Assembly (NCBI GenBank): GCA_019351955.1
Contig: JABBOE010000025.1
Coordinates: forward strand, 1 to 34,902
Length of the DNA stretch: 34,902 bases
Source of the DNA: Pseudomonadota bacterium
Lineage (GTDB): Bacteria; Pseudomonadota; Gammaproteobacteria; Burkholderiales; Burkholderiaceae_C
Direction of reading: 5' to 3'
Made by a program: the position numbers and the translations under genes. Below are positions 1-8,131 of this stretch, in pieces (within the stretch, counting starts at the first letter, position 1; the number at the start of each line of letters is the position of its first letter). The notes under the pieces were generated by a model. The model saw only the letters and a list, made by a program, of their open reading frames with translations. It had not been told where the DNA came from and searched no databases.

Positions 1-149
1 TTCCACTCCACGATCTGGGTGGGATGCACTTCGAACTGCTGGGCCAACTCGGCCAGGGTCTTGTCTTCACGCAACGCGGCTACGGCCACCTGGGACTTGA
101 ACGTGGGCGTGTGGGTGCGGCGGGTACGCCGCGCAGATTTCTTCGACAT
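1..149 (-). CDS. IS3-family transposase OrfA, N-terminal 49 residues (truncated by window edge)
   Basis: The reading frame begins [17 protein letters not shown] and continues with [15 protein letters not shown] and [14 protein letters not shown]. This is the HTH_Tnp_1 helix-turn-helix start of IS3/IS911-type OrfA proteins, which bind the element's terminal repeats. The ATG is at 149-147 and is preceded by a good AAGGAG ribosome-binding site on the minus strand. The rest of orfA and the expected frameshifted orfB are beyond position 1. Identification is by family resemblance; the subgroup (IS2, IS3, IS150 or other) cannot be decided from this piece. Confidence 0.85.
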   Translation of the reverse strand, partial: MSKKSARRTRRTHTPTFKSQVAVAALREDKTLAELAQQFEVHPTQIVEW

Positions 150-235
150 CCAAAACTCCTTCTCGCCAGACCGCGCTCGGCCCAGCTTCATGCCCGGAGT
201 TTGCACTTATCGCACTATTCAGATTTGCGGAGCCA
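1..235 (-). mobile_element. IS3-family insertion sequence, 5' end only (continues beyond window start)
   Basis: The element is read on the minus strand and contains the start of an orfA transposase gene. Its outer end is placed near 235 because the LysR-like reading frame loses family similarity just there, and the minus strand then begins TGGCTCCGCAAATC, starting with the TG common at IS3-family termini. The inverted repeat partner and the target duplication lie outside the window, so the exact end is an inference. The element interrupts the neighbouring lysR gene. Confidence 0.65.
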
Positions 236-394
236 CTTCTGGCGAACACCGAGGTCGCGCTCCAAACGTTGCACCTGTCGGTTCAGGTTGTTCGGGGGGA
301 CGTTCCGGTTGCGTGCTTCTGCCGCGAAACTTCCGGCCGCCACCACGTCGATCATCGTCTTCAGCGCATTCAGGTCAACGGCCGATTGGTCCAT
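236..394 (-). pseudogene. LysR-type regulator, N-terminal fragment cut by the IS3 element
   Basis: From an ATG at 394-392 the minus strand encodes MDQSAVDLNALKTM followed by a helix-turn-helix of the LysR kind (GSFAAEARNRNVPPNNLNRQ, then VQRLERDLGVR). Similarity stops after about 52 residues; the frame then runs a few codons into the IS end and stops at 215. A normal LysR protein has about 300 residues and a ligand-binding domain, so this is a dead gene unless the other half persists beyond the IS. It is divergent from the oxidoreductase at 487, the usual layout of a LysR regulator and its target, so that target has probably lost its regulator. Confidence 0.8.
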
Positions 395-486
395 TTTTTG
401 TGGGAGTCTGAGATCAAAGCAATCACTTATCAAATGAATCAACTCTTTCTATCCTACTGAGTCGGTCAATTACGAAAGGCAAAAAC

Positions 487-1617
487 ATGTCGAGCAACAC
501 AGGGAAGCGGGTGGTGGTCTTCGGCGGGGGCATCGCAGGCGTGCAACTTGCGAAGGCCCTTGCCAAGGAGACGAGGGTAACCCTGGTCGATCCGAACGAT
601 TACTTCGAGGTGCCGATGGCAGCGCCCCGCTGCCTGGTGTCTCCGAAGTTCGCCGGGCAATCCGTCATCCCGTATGCCGCGTCCCTACCGACGGTCGAAT
701 TTGTGCAGGGACGCCTGATCGAGATGTCCGCCGCCGGCGGTGAAGTGCAAATTGGGGATGGGAGCCGCATCACGCTGCGTGGCGACGTCAATGTGCTGTG
801 CACTGGCAACGCGTACTCCAACAGTTTGATGCGCTCAGTCGGTGGAAGTGCGCAGGCGCGTCGGGATTTTTACCTGCAGTACCGGGATGCGCTCAACGCG
901 GCACGCCGCATTCTGATCGTCGGAGGTGGGCCGATTGGCGTGGAAGTCGCTGGGGAGATCTCGGAGGTCCATCCCGACAAGTCACTCACCATCCTGGAAG
1001 GCGGACCGCGTCTGCTTGCCGGAACATCCGAGCTTGCAGCGCAGCACGCGGCTGCCGTGCTGGCGTCGCGCGGCGTCTCGATCCTCGTTGGAGAGCGCCT
1101 GCAATCTGCAACGACAAACAGCAAAGACATCTTTGGCGGCCGGGGCTTGGCGACAACCACAAGCGGTCGCGAAATCGCCTACGACTTGTTGATCTGGTGC
1201 ACGGGCGGGCGGCCCAGCACGTCCTATATGCAGGCGAACTTCAGCGGCGCCTTGGATGAGCGTGGACGTATCCGCGTTGGCGAGGACCTCCGCGTTGCAG
1301 GTCAGAAGAGGCTGCTCGCGCTCGGAGACATCACTGACCTGGACGAGAACAAGATGGCCTGGCACATTACCGGGCAGGTGAGCGTAGCCGCCCACAACAT
1401 CCAGCGAATTCTTGGAGGCCATGATCAATCGTCGAAGTTGGCCAAGTACAAAGCGCAGACCGGAAATCCAAAGATGGCGATCACGCTGGGCAGCCGTCAG
1501 GGCGTCTTGCATATGCCGCCATTCGGCGTGATTCGCTCTCCTTTGCTGACCCGGAAAGCGAAGGCCGAGCACATGTTGGTGCCCAAGTATCGGAAGCTTC
1601 TGCAAGTCGGGGCATGA
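487..1617 (+). CDS. FAD-dependent NAD(P)H oxidoreductase, AIF/FSP1-like (pyridine nucleotide-disulfide family)
   Basis: This 376-residue protein has two Rossmann nucleotide-binding motifs: GGGIAG at residues 13-18 for FAD and GGGPIG at 146-151 for NAD(P)H. It also has the second FAD contact LALGDITD near 276-283. The order and length match the AIFM2/FSP1 and NDH-2-like branch of the Pyr_redox_2 superfamily, which passes electrons from NAD(P)H to quinones or other acceptors. There is no redox-active CxxxxC pair, so it is not a disulfide reductase. An AAAGG sequence precedes the ATG. It stands alone between the broken lysR and the integrase, inside the presumed integrated element. The substrate is unknown. 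Confidence 0.85.
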   Translation: MSSNTGKRVVVFGGGIAGVQLAKALAKETRVTLVDPNDYFEVPMAAPRCLVSPKFAGQSVIPYAASLPTVEFVQGRLIEMSAAGGEVQIGDGSRITLRGDVNVLCTGNAYSNSLMRSVGGSAQARRDFYLQYRDALNAARRILIVGGGPIGVEVAGEISEVHPDKSLTILEGGPRLLAGTSELAAQHAAAVLASRGVSILVGERLQSATTNSKDIFGGRGLATTTSGREIAYDLLIWCTGGRPSTSYMQANFSGALDERGRIRVGEDLRVAGQKRLLALGDITDLDENKMAWHITGQVSVAAHNIQRILGGHDQSSKLAKYKAQTGNPKMAITLGSRQGVLHMPPFGVIRSPLLTRKAKAEHMLVPKYRKLLQVGA

Positions 1618-1666
1618 GCCGTTGCCGCCCGCCTGGTCGTGACCTTCTTACCCCTGGAAGCCGGCT

Positions 1667-1680
1667 CCCCTGCCGAGGGG
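1667..1680 (+). terminator. possible terminator-like hairpin after the oxidoreductase
   Basis: CCCCT-GCCG-AGGGG forms a 5-bp GC-rich stem with a 4-base loop, 50 bases after the oxidoreductase stop. No T-run follows, so intrinsic termination is uncertain. A second, longer inverted repeat (GGCCGAG at 1747-1753 with CTCGGCC at 1773-1779) lies further on. No gene is visible between 1618 and 1842. Confidence 0.3.
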
Positions 1681-1842
1681 GTTGGGCGAGCTTCAGCAAC
1701 GTGCAGCAATGCGGTCGTTGCCACTAGTCGCCTCAATGACAGCCCTGGCCGAGGACCGGCCAGTGAGGGCGACTCGGCCTAACCGGACGGCTTCGAGCTG
1801 CTAGGGGGTTAGCCTTGAATTGAAGAGGGCTGATGCTGGAGG

Positions 1843-3018
1843 TTATTCGCCCCCTTTTTTGTCGTCCAGTTTCGCCGCCAATTCTTCGACCCGTGGGTGG
1901 TAGTACCGCCCCAGCGTCTTGGCACTGTTATGCCCCACGATCTTCATGAGCTCGTGCATCTCGAAGACTTCGGCGAGGCGCGATGTGGCCTCGTGGCGTA
2001 AATCGTGAAAATGCAGATCAGTCAGTGTTTTGTCCTTGGTCTCGATTTCAGCCAACAGCGCGACGGCTCGCGGATCCGGCACACGTTTTTTGTACACGAT
2101 GGCACGAATTTCGCGTTCAGCATCGAGGCTTTTGGCGGCAAGCTTCACTCGTAGCGCATCGCGTACGTGGCGGCGGCGAGCACGCACTACGGCACGGTCC
2201 CAAGACTGCTTTGCGGCGCTCTGGGTGATCGGGAAGACTAACCCATTGACTGACCGCGGCAAGCCCGCCAACACCCTCACAGCACGAGGTGAGAGTGGCA
2301 CATCGCGATATACGGCTCCATTCTTGGTTTCCCGGCCGTCTACGCCCCGCAGCCGCGCCACGCGGCGCTTGAGGTCGACCTCGTCCCATTGCATCGACAG
2401 CAACTCAGATTGCCGACCTGCCGTCTCCACGGCCAGGATGAAAAGGGGCAGCATCCAGGGGTTCGGCTTCGCCCCGCCAGGGTTGGTCAGCGCATCAATG
2501 AGCTGCTGCTCTTCGTCGGCTTCAAGTCTGCGCTCGCGTTCGTTGTCGAGCTTGGGCCGTCGGACCATTGTTGTAGGGATTCCCTGCGGCAATGGGATAC
2601 CCCAATCCAGCACGGCTGTGCGCAGGACACGGGACATCAAGCTCAACTCATGGACAACGGTTTGCGGCGCCATGAGTTTCAGCCTCTCGTCGCGGTAGGC
2701 TGCAAGCATGGTGCTGTTGATTGCAGCGAGGCTGTACTTGCCGAAGCGCTGGACCAAGAGACGTAGTCGGCTTTCATCTGGAATCCTGCCGCGCTTGCTC
2801 GGAAGGACTTCGCTCGCGAATCGCCCAGCGACGTCTTTGAATGTTGTGCGCTCAGCTACGTCGCGCCGGATGAACGCGCCGATATCCATCTCGCGCTCGA
2901 CTCCACGCGCCCATTTCTGAGCATCGGCGCGTGCGTCGAACGTCTTGGCCTGGGTCGGCCACCCCTTGCGGCGAACCTGCGCTAGCCAGCCACCCTTGCG
3001 TTCCTCGAAGTAAGCCAT
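1843..3018 (-). CDS. Tyrosine-type site-specific integrase (phage/genomic island integrase)
   Basis: The protein is about 391 residues from the ATG at 3018 (a GTG two codons upstream is an alternative). It has an N-terminal arm and SAM-like core-binding region, then a catalytic domain with the full active-site set. Counting from the GTG, these are Arg204 in ETAGRQSELL, His340 and Arg343 in HFHDLRHEATS, His365 in KIVGHNS, and Tyr374 in LGRYYHP. Such integrases recombine an element's attP with a chromosomal attB, often the 3' end of a tRNA gene. A tRNA-Arg 3' half lies only 77 bases upstream of this gene, the expected place for its attachment site. All catalytic residues are present, so it could be active. 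Confidence 0.93.
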   Translation of the reverse strand: MAYFEERKGGWLAQVRRKGWPTQAKTFDARADAQKWARGVEREMDIGAFIRRDVAERTTFKDVAGRFASEVLPSKRGRIPDESRLRLLVQRFGKYSLAAINSTMLAAYRDERLKLMAPQTVVHELSLMSRVLRTAVLDWGIPLPQGIPTTMVRRPKLDNERERRLEADEEQQLIDALTNPGGAKPNPWMLPLFILAVETAGRQSELLSMQWDEVDLKRRVARLRGVDGRETKNGAVYRDVPLSPRAVRVLAGLPRSVNGLVFPITQSAAKQSWDRAVVRARRRHVRDALRVKLAAKSLDAEREIRAIVYKKRVPDPRAVALLAEIETKDKTLTDLHFHDLRHEATSRLAEVFEMHELMKIVGHNSAKTLGRYYHPRVEELAAKLDDKKGGE

Positions 3019-3094
3019 TCCCACTGTGCTCCCACTAATCGATGCTCAAATTCTATGGCAGCAAGCAATTACGCGGGTTGTAAGGAATTTAATT

Positions 3095-3144
3095 TTGGCC
3101 TCCGAAGCCAAGGGCCGCTGGTTCGATTCCAGCCGGGCGCACCA
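3095..3144 (+). other. Attachment site: 3' half of a tRNA-Arg(CCG) gene
   Basis: The 50 bases fold as the 3' part of a tRNA. The anticodon stem is TTGGC/GCCAA around the loop CTCCGAA (anticodon CCG). A 5-base variable region follows, then the T-stem GCTGG/CCAGC around TTCGATT, then acceptor strand CGGGCGC, discriminator A and encoded CCA. The 5' acceptor strand and D-arm are absent upstream, so this is not a functional tRNA gene. It is best read as the displaced 3' end left when an element carrying the adjacent integrase inserted into tRNA-Arg. The intact tRNA gene should lie at the other end of the element, to the left of this window. Confidence 0.85.
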
Positions 3145-3571
3145 TTTTCTTTAAAACAACGTGTTACTGAGGAAAAGCCGCAGCGCTTCCGCGCAGCATT
3201 AAGGCTGAGATTGGCGACTTCGTGATGGACGCAATTTTTAGCCGTAGGCACATTCCCGTTGAATGTGCAGGGTCCATCGTGGCGAAGTTGATCAATCTCG
3301 AGGACTTGCCCAGAATTGCACCCCGAGTTACGTCGGGGTCACACCAGTAGCTTGCATCAGCCGCCATTGCCTAGCGCGATCTCTGAGGGTCCATCACCTT
3401 TGGCTGCTGCCGGCGCCTCGTTTGCCAATGGGCAGGTCAGCCCTGCGAAGAATTTCCCAACGTCACGCGCCTACCGATGCCCGACGCCTGCAAATGCCCA
3501 TAGGGTCCTACGGGAAGTGGCCATCCAGGTCCAATCCGCTATGGGAACCAGTTAGACGCTGCGCGTCGTTG
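3145..3571. other. Non-coding flank of the attachment site
   Basis: No convincing gene is seen here. A short hairpin (GCGC-TTCC-GCGC, around 3186-3197) could be the old terminator of the tRNA-Arg gene. Open frames in this stretch have no family resemblance and no ribosome-binding site. The stretch lies at the start of a zone of decayed genes. Confidence 0.4.
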
Positions 3572-3712
3572 TCATTGGTAGTCCTTCGACAAATCTTTGA
3601 TGTTGCCATGAACAAGAAGCTCGCCCATTGTTTGATGGATATCAAAATTGATGATGATCAGGCCCCGGAGAATAGCCCGAGTGCCTTTCACATGGCCCCA
3701 ATACACGATCTC
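3572..3712 (-). pseudogene. Unidentified C-terminal gene fragment
   Basis: About 46 codons on the minus strand read as real protein (EIVYWGHVKGTRAILRG, then LIIINFDIHQTMGELLVHG and NIKDLSKDYQ) and end at a TGA at 3574-3572. The composition and hydrophobic pattern are protein-like, whereas the upstream continuation in the same frame is not. No start codon with a ribosome-binding site fits. I do not recognise the family. It is most likely the surviving 3' end of a deleted gene, since it sits between the attachment site and another gene remnant. Confidence 0.35.
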
Positions 3713-3810
3713 ACGTTGAGCTGGTTTGCTTTCTTTGTTTGTGCGTCGACTCCATATCGAGTCGCCTTGACTCGTTGGAGCGGCTGCATGCTGCGGTCGC
3801 TCATGGCCAC

Positions 3811-4173
3811 CGTGTTTTCGGCCCCATCGCACCCATGTCCCGCTTCAAGCATGAGGCGGAACTTTCGCTGCATACAAACGCAATGGAATTCGGTCCTGCC
3901 GCGCCCATCGACAGTCGTGATATCGGGCGCGTTCTTCGGTTGGGCGAGGCCGTCGAAGTCGGCATGATCGGTATGCATACGGCGCGACTGTCATCCGACG
4001 CAGCGCCCTTCGGGGGCGTGAAACAGTCGGGATTGGGAAAGGACGGTTCGCGCCAAGGAATTGCTGACTATCTGGAATTCAAATGCATCGTTCCAGCTCC
4101 CATTTCCGACCCTTCGGAGCGCGACCTCCGCAATGCTTCGCACAGGCTTGACGGGTTTGCTGAGGCTGTCTGA
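3811..4173 (+). pseudogene. gabD: Succinate-semialdehyde dehydrogenase (GabD-like), C-terminal remnant
   Basis: The frame reads RVFGPIAPMSRFKHEAE, later SRDIGRVLRLGEAVEVGMIG and APFGGVKQSGLGKDGSRQGI. These match the last ~95 residues of NAD(P)-dependent succinate-semialdehyde dehydrogenases of the aldehyde dehydrogenase superfamily. The catalytic Cys and Glu, the cofactor domain and about 380 upstream residues are missing, and there is no start codon in a credible context. Some otherwise constant residues are changed (Phe-Gly-Pro-Ala for Phe-Gly-Leu-Ala), consistent with decay. The family match ends near 4095 and the frame runs on to 4173. Confidence 0.85.
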
Positions 4174-4203
4174 GTTGTCAAGGCTTACCAATGGGCCACA
4201 TCC

Positions 4204-4737
4204 ATGCGATATCAACTTGCGCAACTCAATATTGCTGTGGCAAAGGCGCCATTGCACAGTCCCGAGATGCATGATTTCGTCGCACATCGAGAGCGAATCA
4301 AAACACTAGCCAGGGCTGAGCAGGGTTTTGTATGGCAGCACGAAACGGACGCCGACGCGGCCGGCGCATTTCTGGAGGCGACGAATCCTGTCTTGTTTAA
4401 TCTGTCGATCTGGCGAAGCATTGACGCGCTGATCGGCTTTGTCTACAAATCCGAGCACGCCGAATATCTTCGACGTAGGAAGGAATGGTTCACGCGATTG
4501 AGTCAGCCGCATGTAGTGCTCTGGTGGGTTGCTCGAAACCATCGCCCCTCGGTGCGCGAGGCCAAGTCAAAACTCGACCTCTTGGCGAGCTGCGGCCCGA
4601 CGCCGGAGGCGTTCGCATTCAAGCGGATCTTCCCACCGCCAAGCGATGCGCCATCTTTAGAGAGCGAGCCGGAAGCGATGCCCCATGCAACATCGACCGC
4701 CGCGATCATCTCATGGAGGCACGCTGAAAATCGTTGA
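4204..4737 (+). CDS. DUF3291 domain protein (antibiotic-biosynthesis-monooxygenase-like fold)
   Basis: The 177-residue protein begins MRYQLAQLNIAVAKAPL and contains PEMHDFVAHRERI, EQGFVWQHET, LFNLSIWRSIDAL and LRRRKEWF. This is the pattern of DUF3291 proteins, which are small dimeric alpha/beta barrel proteins related to ABM and dabb domains; their biochemical role is not established. It keeps the family's VLWWV...HRPSVREAKSKL block near residues 103-124. The last ~30 residues beyond FPPPSDA extend past the usual family end and may be read-through of decayed sequence. No clear ribosome-binding site precedes the ATG. It is followed after 70 bases by panD on the same strand. Confidence 0.8.
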   Translation: MRYQLAQLNIAVAKAPLHSPEMHDFVAHRERIKTLARAEQGFVWQHETDADAAGAFLEATNPVLFNLSIWRSIDALIGFVYKSEHAEYLRRRKEWFTRLSQPHVVLWWVARNHRPSVREAKSKLDLLASCGPTPEAFAFKRIFPPPSDAPSLESEPEAMPHATSTAAIISWRHAENR

Positions 4738-4807
4738 TTCCCGGATTCGGCATGCCACGTGACCGCCCATGCCTTTCCTTCCACTTCCCCCGATTTCTGA
4801 GACCGCT

Positions 4808-5176
4808 ATGGCTACCCCTGCCCGTTTCATGCTGCGCGCCAAAATTCACCGTGCCACACTCACCGGTGCTGACTTGCACTACGAAGGGTCATGTGGAATC
4901 GACCTAAGCCTTCTCAACGCATGCGACATCATCGCAGGGGAACAAATCGAGATCTACAACGTCACGAACGGTGCACGCTTAAGCACCTACGCGATCGCGG
5001 AACCTGTGGGAAGCGGCCGCATCACCCTCAATGGGTCGGCCGCACGCCATGCTGCAATCGGTGATTTGCTAATCATCTGCACGTACTCCCTCATGGACGA
5101 CGCCACGGCGCAGGCATTTCGCCCGCGGATCGCACTACTTGACCCAAATAACTGCATTGCCGCGATGAAGGAATGA
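4808..5176 (+). CDS. panD: Aspartate 1-decarboxylase PanD (pyruvoyl enzyme)
   Basis: PanD converts L-aspartate to beta-alanine for pantothenate and coenzyme A synthesis. The 122-residue proenzyme carries KIHRATLTGADLHYEGSCGI. Self-cleavage at Gly27-Ser28 would turn the serine into the pyruvoyl cofactor. Other family positions are visible: Lys12, the GARLSTYAI strand with the substrate-binding Arg and Tyr, and the NG(S/A)AARH segment. The start at 4808 is chosen because MLRAKIHRA follows within a few residues as in other PanD proteins; an ATG at 4769 is possible but adds an unlikely Pro-rich leader. Neither start has a strong ribosome-binding site. No other pan gene is nearby. Confidence 0.93.
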   Translation: MATPARFMLRAKIHRATLTGADLHYEGSCGIDLSLLNACDIIAGEQIEIYNVTNGARLSTYAIAEPVGSGRITLNGSAARHAAIGDLLIICTYSLMDDATAQAFRPRIALLDPNNCIAAMKE

Positions 5177-5236
5177 CGGCCCCGGCTCCCACCGCGGCAG
5201 GGTCCAAGTTGATGCGCGCGCAGCTGAGATTTTTTT

Positions 5237-7377
5237 TTACGGGTTGAGTGGCGCGGGCACCGTCTCTGGATAGCGGCGCTTGAGCAGAAGGTATAGAAGC
5301 AGCGGCACGATCAAGAGCGTCAGGAACGTGCCGGCAATCAGACCCCCGATGGCCACGACCGCCAGTGGAGACAGGCGCTCGAGGCCCACGGCCCACTCGA
5401 AAGCCACCGGCACCATGCCGACGGCCGCGGCGGCGGCTGTCATCAGGATGGGCCGGGTGCGTAGGTCGACTGCCTGCAGGATGGCAGCTTTGAGCGGCAC
5501 GCCGCGGTTGAGTGCCTCTTGGGCGAAGTCGACCAGAAGAATGCCGTTCTTGACGATGATGCCCATGAGCAGGATCAGGCCCATGAACGAGGGCATGCAG
5601 CCGTGTTTGTCGGCGATGAGCATGGCCCAGGCTGCGCCAATCACCGCCAGAGGCAGCGTGGCCAGAATGGCGATGGGCGTAATGAACGAACGGAACGCGA
5701 TCACCAGCACCACGGCCAGCAGCACGATGCCCAGCGCCAACGACTGCCCCAGCCGGGTGAACGAGGCGTTCATCTCCTTCATTTCGCCTTCGTCGGAAAT
5801 CGTGTAGCCGCGCGGCAGTTGCAGGCCTTTGAGGGCTTGGGACACATGCGCATCCAGCGCGGTGACGGCGATGTCACGGCGATAGCCGATGACATCGACC
5901 GTGCGCACGAGGTTCTGGTGGGTGTAGGCCGTGGGCGCATACACGGTTTTGACGGTGGCGATCTGAGCCAGCGGCACAATGGCGCCATTGGGCGCAGTGA
6001 TATTCAGCGCCGCGATCGCCGCCAGGCTGGAGCGCTCGTCAGCCCGCAGCCGCACCCACACCGGAATGCTGTTCTCGCCTTGCACCCGCAGGCTGCCGCC
6101 GGGGATGCCGTTGACCTGCGCGGCCACCTGTTGCGCAATGGCGCCAGGCGTCAGCCCATAGCCCGATGCCTTGGCCGCATCCACGTCGAGCTGCAGCCGC
6201 TTGGAGTCTCCCTGCCAGGAGCGCTCGAAGCCGGTGAGCCCGCCGACCTTCGCAAGCCGCGATTGCAGTGCGTCGGCAATGTGGTCGAGCACGCGCCAAT
6301 CCGGGCCGCTGACCATCAGGTCGACTGTGCCGCGAATCGACGACAAGGGCGTGGCGCCATAGACGACGGCGTTGGCGTCGATCACACCGGGGATCGCCCG
6401 CACCTTGGCCTGAATCGCCTTGTTGATCTGGAAAAGGGTCTCGTTGCGGTGGAAGCGGTCGACCAGGTTTGCGGTTGCCATACCCTGCGAGAAGATGCGC
6501 GCAGCGCCGAATGACTTGTCCTGCGGCTCGGCGCCGACCACGGTTGAGGTTGAAATCAGCCAGTGCGGCTTGACCGAGGCGCGAATCGCGGCATCGACCT
6601 GCCTGGCGATGCTCTGCATACCGGCGGCATCGGTATCGGGCTGCGCCTCGAATGTGATCTGGGTGATGCCCGAATCCATCAGCGGCATGAGTTCGCGGCC
6701 GACCACTGGCAATTGCCGCAGTGAGACCAAGGTCAGCAACAACGCGACAAACAGCACGCGCTTGGGATGGTCCAGCGCCCAGGCGTAAAAGCGCTTGAGC
6801 GGCTTGATCACCCAGGTGTCGAAATAGGACAGCGGCTTACGCAGCGGATCGCGCGCACCGGGCTTGAGCAGCCCGGGGGTGAGCAGCGGAATGATGGTCA
6901 CCGCGACGATGAACGAGGCGGCCAGCGCCGCCATGAGGCTCACCGACAGGGGCCGCGGCACCGTTTGCACAAAGCCGCCGATGAACACGATGGGCAGCAG
7001 CACCACGCCGTTGGCCACGGTGCCGGAGAGCACGGCAAGCATCACCTCCTGCGTGCCGTTGGCCGCCACCGCCAGCCCGGACTCGCCATGCTCACGCATG
7101 CGTCGCTCGATGTTCCCGATGACCACGATGGCATCGTCCGCGAGCAGACCTACCGCGATGATGATTGCCGTGAGCGTGATCATGTCGAACTTGTAGCCGA
7201 TGAGTTTCATCACCAAGAAGGTGAGCAGGTACGTAAACGGCAGCGACAAGGCGGTGATGAACGCCGCGCGGGTGTCAGCCAGAAACAGGAGGATGACGAA
7301 CACGGTCATGATCAGCGCATCGCGCAGCGCGCCGAGCATGTTGTCCACGGTGAGATCGATCAGCCGCCAACCGGCCG
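5237..7377 (-). pseudogene. RND-family efflux pump inner-membrane subunit, lacking its N-terminal third
   Basis: The minus strand encodes about 710 residues of an AcrB/HAE-like RND permease, beginning at RLIDLTVDNMLGALRDAL (TM2 region) and running to a normal C-terminus with a TM8-12 block. The paired TM4 aspartates that carry protons are present (GLLADDAIVVIGNIERR), as are PLMDSGITQ and GIIVKNGILLVDFAQE. Roughly the first 320 residues, with TM1 and the first half of the porter domain, are missing. Upstream codons (7378-7546) are the antisense of another gene fragment, so the long frame starting at 7546 is not genuine. No periplasmic adaptor or outer-membrane channel gene is adjacent. A truncated protein could not form a pump. 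Confidence 0.85.
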
Positions 7378-7659
7378 CTTGACCATGTAGGCACGCTGTT
7401 AGCCTATTTAGCTCTCCTGCTTGACGCTGCACAGGACAGTGAAGCGGACCGCGCGGTGCTGGCCGAGTTCCTTGGTGAACATCTCCAGCCTTGGGCTCAA
7501 ACCTTCGTGAACCTTCTGGCGCAGGCGCAAAGTCCCTACATTTCACAACTCGGTGCCATGCTGCGCGATTTGTTCGATACTGTGTGCGAAGCCTTTCCCC
7601 CTATGATGCCGAAGCCCTTCATCGCGGCACCGAAGCATATTCCGATTCAGGTGGAGTAA
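7378..7659 (+). pseudogene. TorD/DmsD-family molybdoenzyme chaperone, C-terminal fragment
   Basis: The frame reads DHVGTLLAYLALLLDAA, then VLAEFLGEHLQPWAQTF and AQSPYISQLGAMLRDLFD. The PDHxG-like segment and the following HLxPWA motif are hallmarks of TorD/DmsD-type cytoplasmic chaperones, which bind twin-arginine leaders of molybdopterin oxidoreductases and assist cofactor insertion. Only the last ~93 residues remain of a usual ~200. No start codon with a ribosome-binding site exists at the junction, where the sequence switches directly to the truncated RND gene on the other strand. The client enzyme gene is not present; arsenite oxidase loci do not normally carry a TorD protein, so a different molybdoenzyme was probably lost with the deletion. 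Confidence 0.75.
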
Positions 7660-7887
7660 GTAGCTGCGCGAACCATTTGCCGAGGCCTGGGCATCTGTCG
7701 ACAACAGTATCTTGGCGGACTCATGCGCGAGGCGACGGTGTGGGCTAGCGTTATCGGTTGTGATCGGCGGTCGAAGTTAAACCGATGGTCGATTTAGCCG
7801 TGTGGTCACTGCACATATTTTTGTGCGCAAAGGCAAGTCCCATCGAACTGTAAAGCGCTCCATGTTGTCACGATGCTCGACGTCACG

Positions 7888-8088
7888 CTACTCGAAGCCA
7901 TGCTTGACCTTCCGATTCTTATCGAGTGACCTATTGTCTTCGGGGAAAAGGGCAGGTGCGTGTGTCACCCCCTCCAAGGTCGTTATTAATTCCTGGAGCG
8001 ATCCACGGGTGGGACCTTCTGCAAGAAAGATGAGCGCGGCGGGACTGACCCGCCAAGTCAACGCACCCCTGGATAGTTCGTCGTCCAT
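7888..8088 (-). CDS. Hypothetical 66-residue protein
   Basis: From an ATG at 8088-8086 the frame encodes MDDELSRGALTWRVSPAALI followed by FLAEGPTRGSLQELITTLEG and an Asp/Lys-rich tail. The composition is protein-like, and it lies 43 bases downstream of the nitroreductase stop on the same strand, so it could be co-transcribed. There is no recognisable ribosome-binding site and I do not recognise a family. It may equally be a remnant. Between 7660 and 7887 I see no gene. Confidence 0.35.
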   Translation of the reverse strand: MDDELSRGALTWRVSPAALIFLAEGPTRGSLQELITTLEGVTHAPALFPEDNRSLDKNRKVKHGFE

Positions 8089-8131
8089 TTGCGCGGCAGG
8101 TGTACTCGTGACGGTATCGCAGGTGCTTTTT

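Noticed and set aside
3060-3144. A complete tRNA gene
   Set aside because: Only the 3' half folds; no D-arm or GCGCCCG 5' acceptor strand precedes it.
3747-3764. Perfect 6-bp inverted repeat CGACTC/GAGTCG
   Set aside because: It is short, with no promoter or gene start nearby, and is expected by chance in this much sequence.
5519-6514. Long plus-strand open frame (331 codons) opposite the RND gene
   Set aside because: It is the antisense shadow of a clearly recognised RND protein; its translation is dominated by His, Gln, Arg and Gly and resembles no family.
7378-7546. The first ~56 codons of the long RND open frame as a genuine N-terminus
   Set aside because: They are the antisense of the TorD-like fragment and do not resemble the start of any RND permease, which should have TM1 and a long periplasmic loop here.
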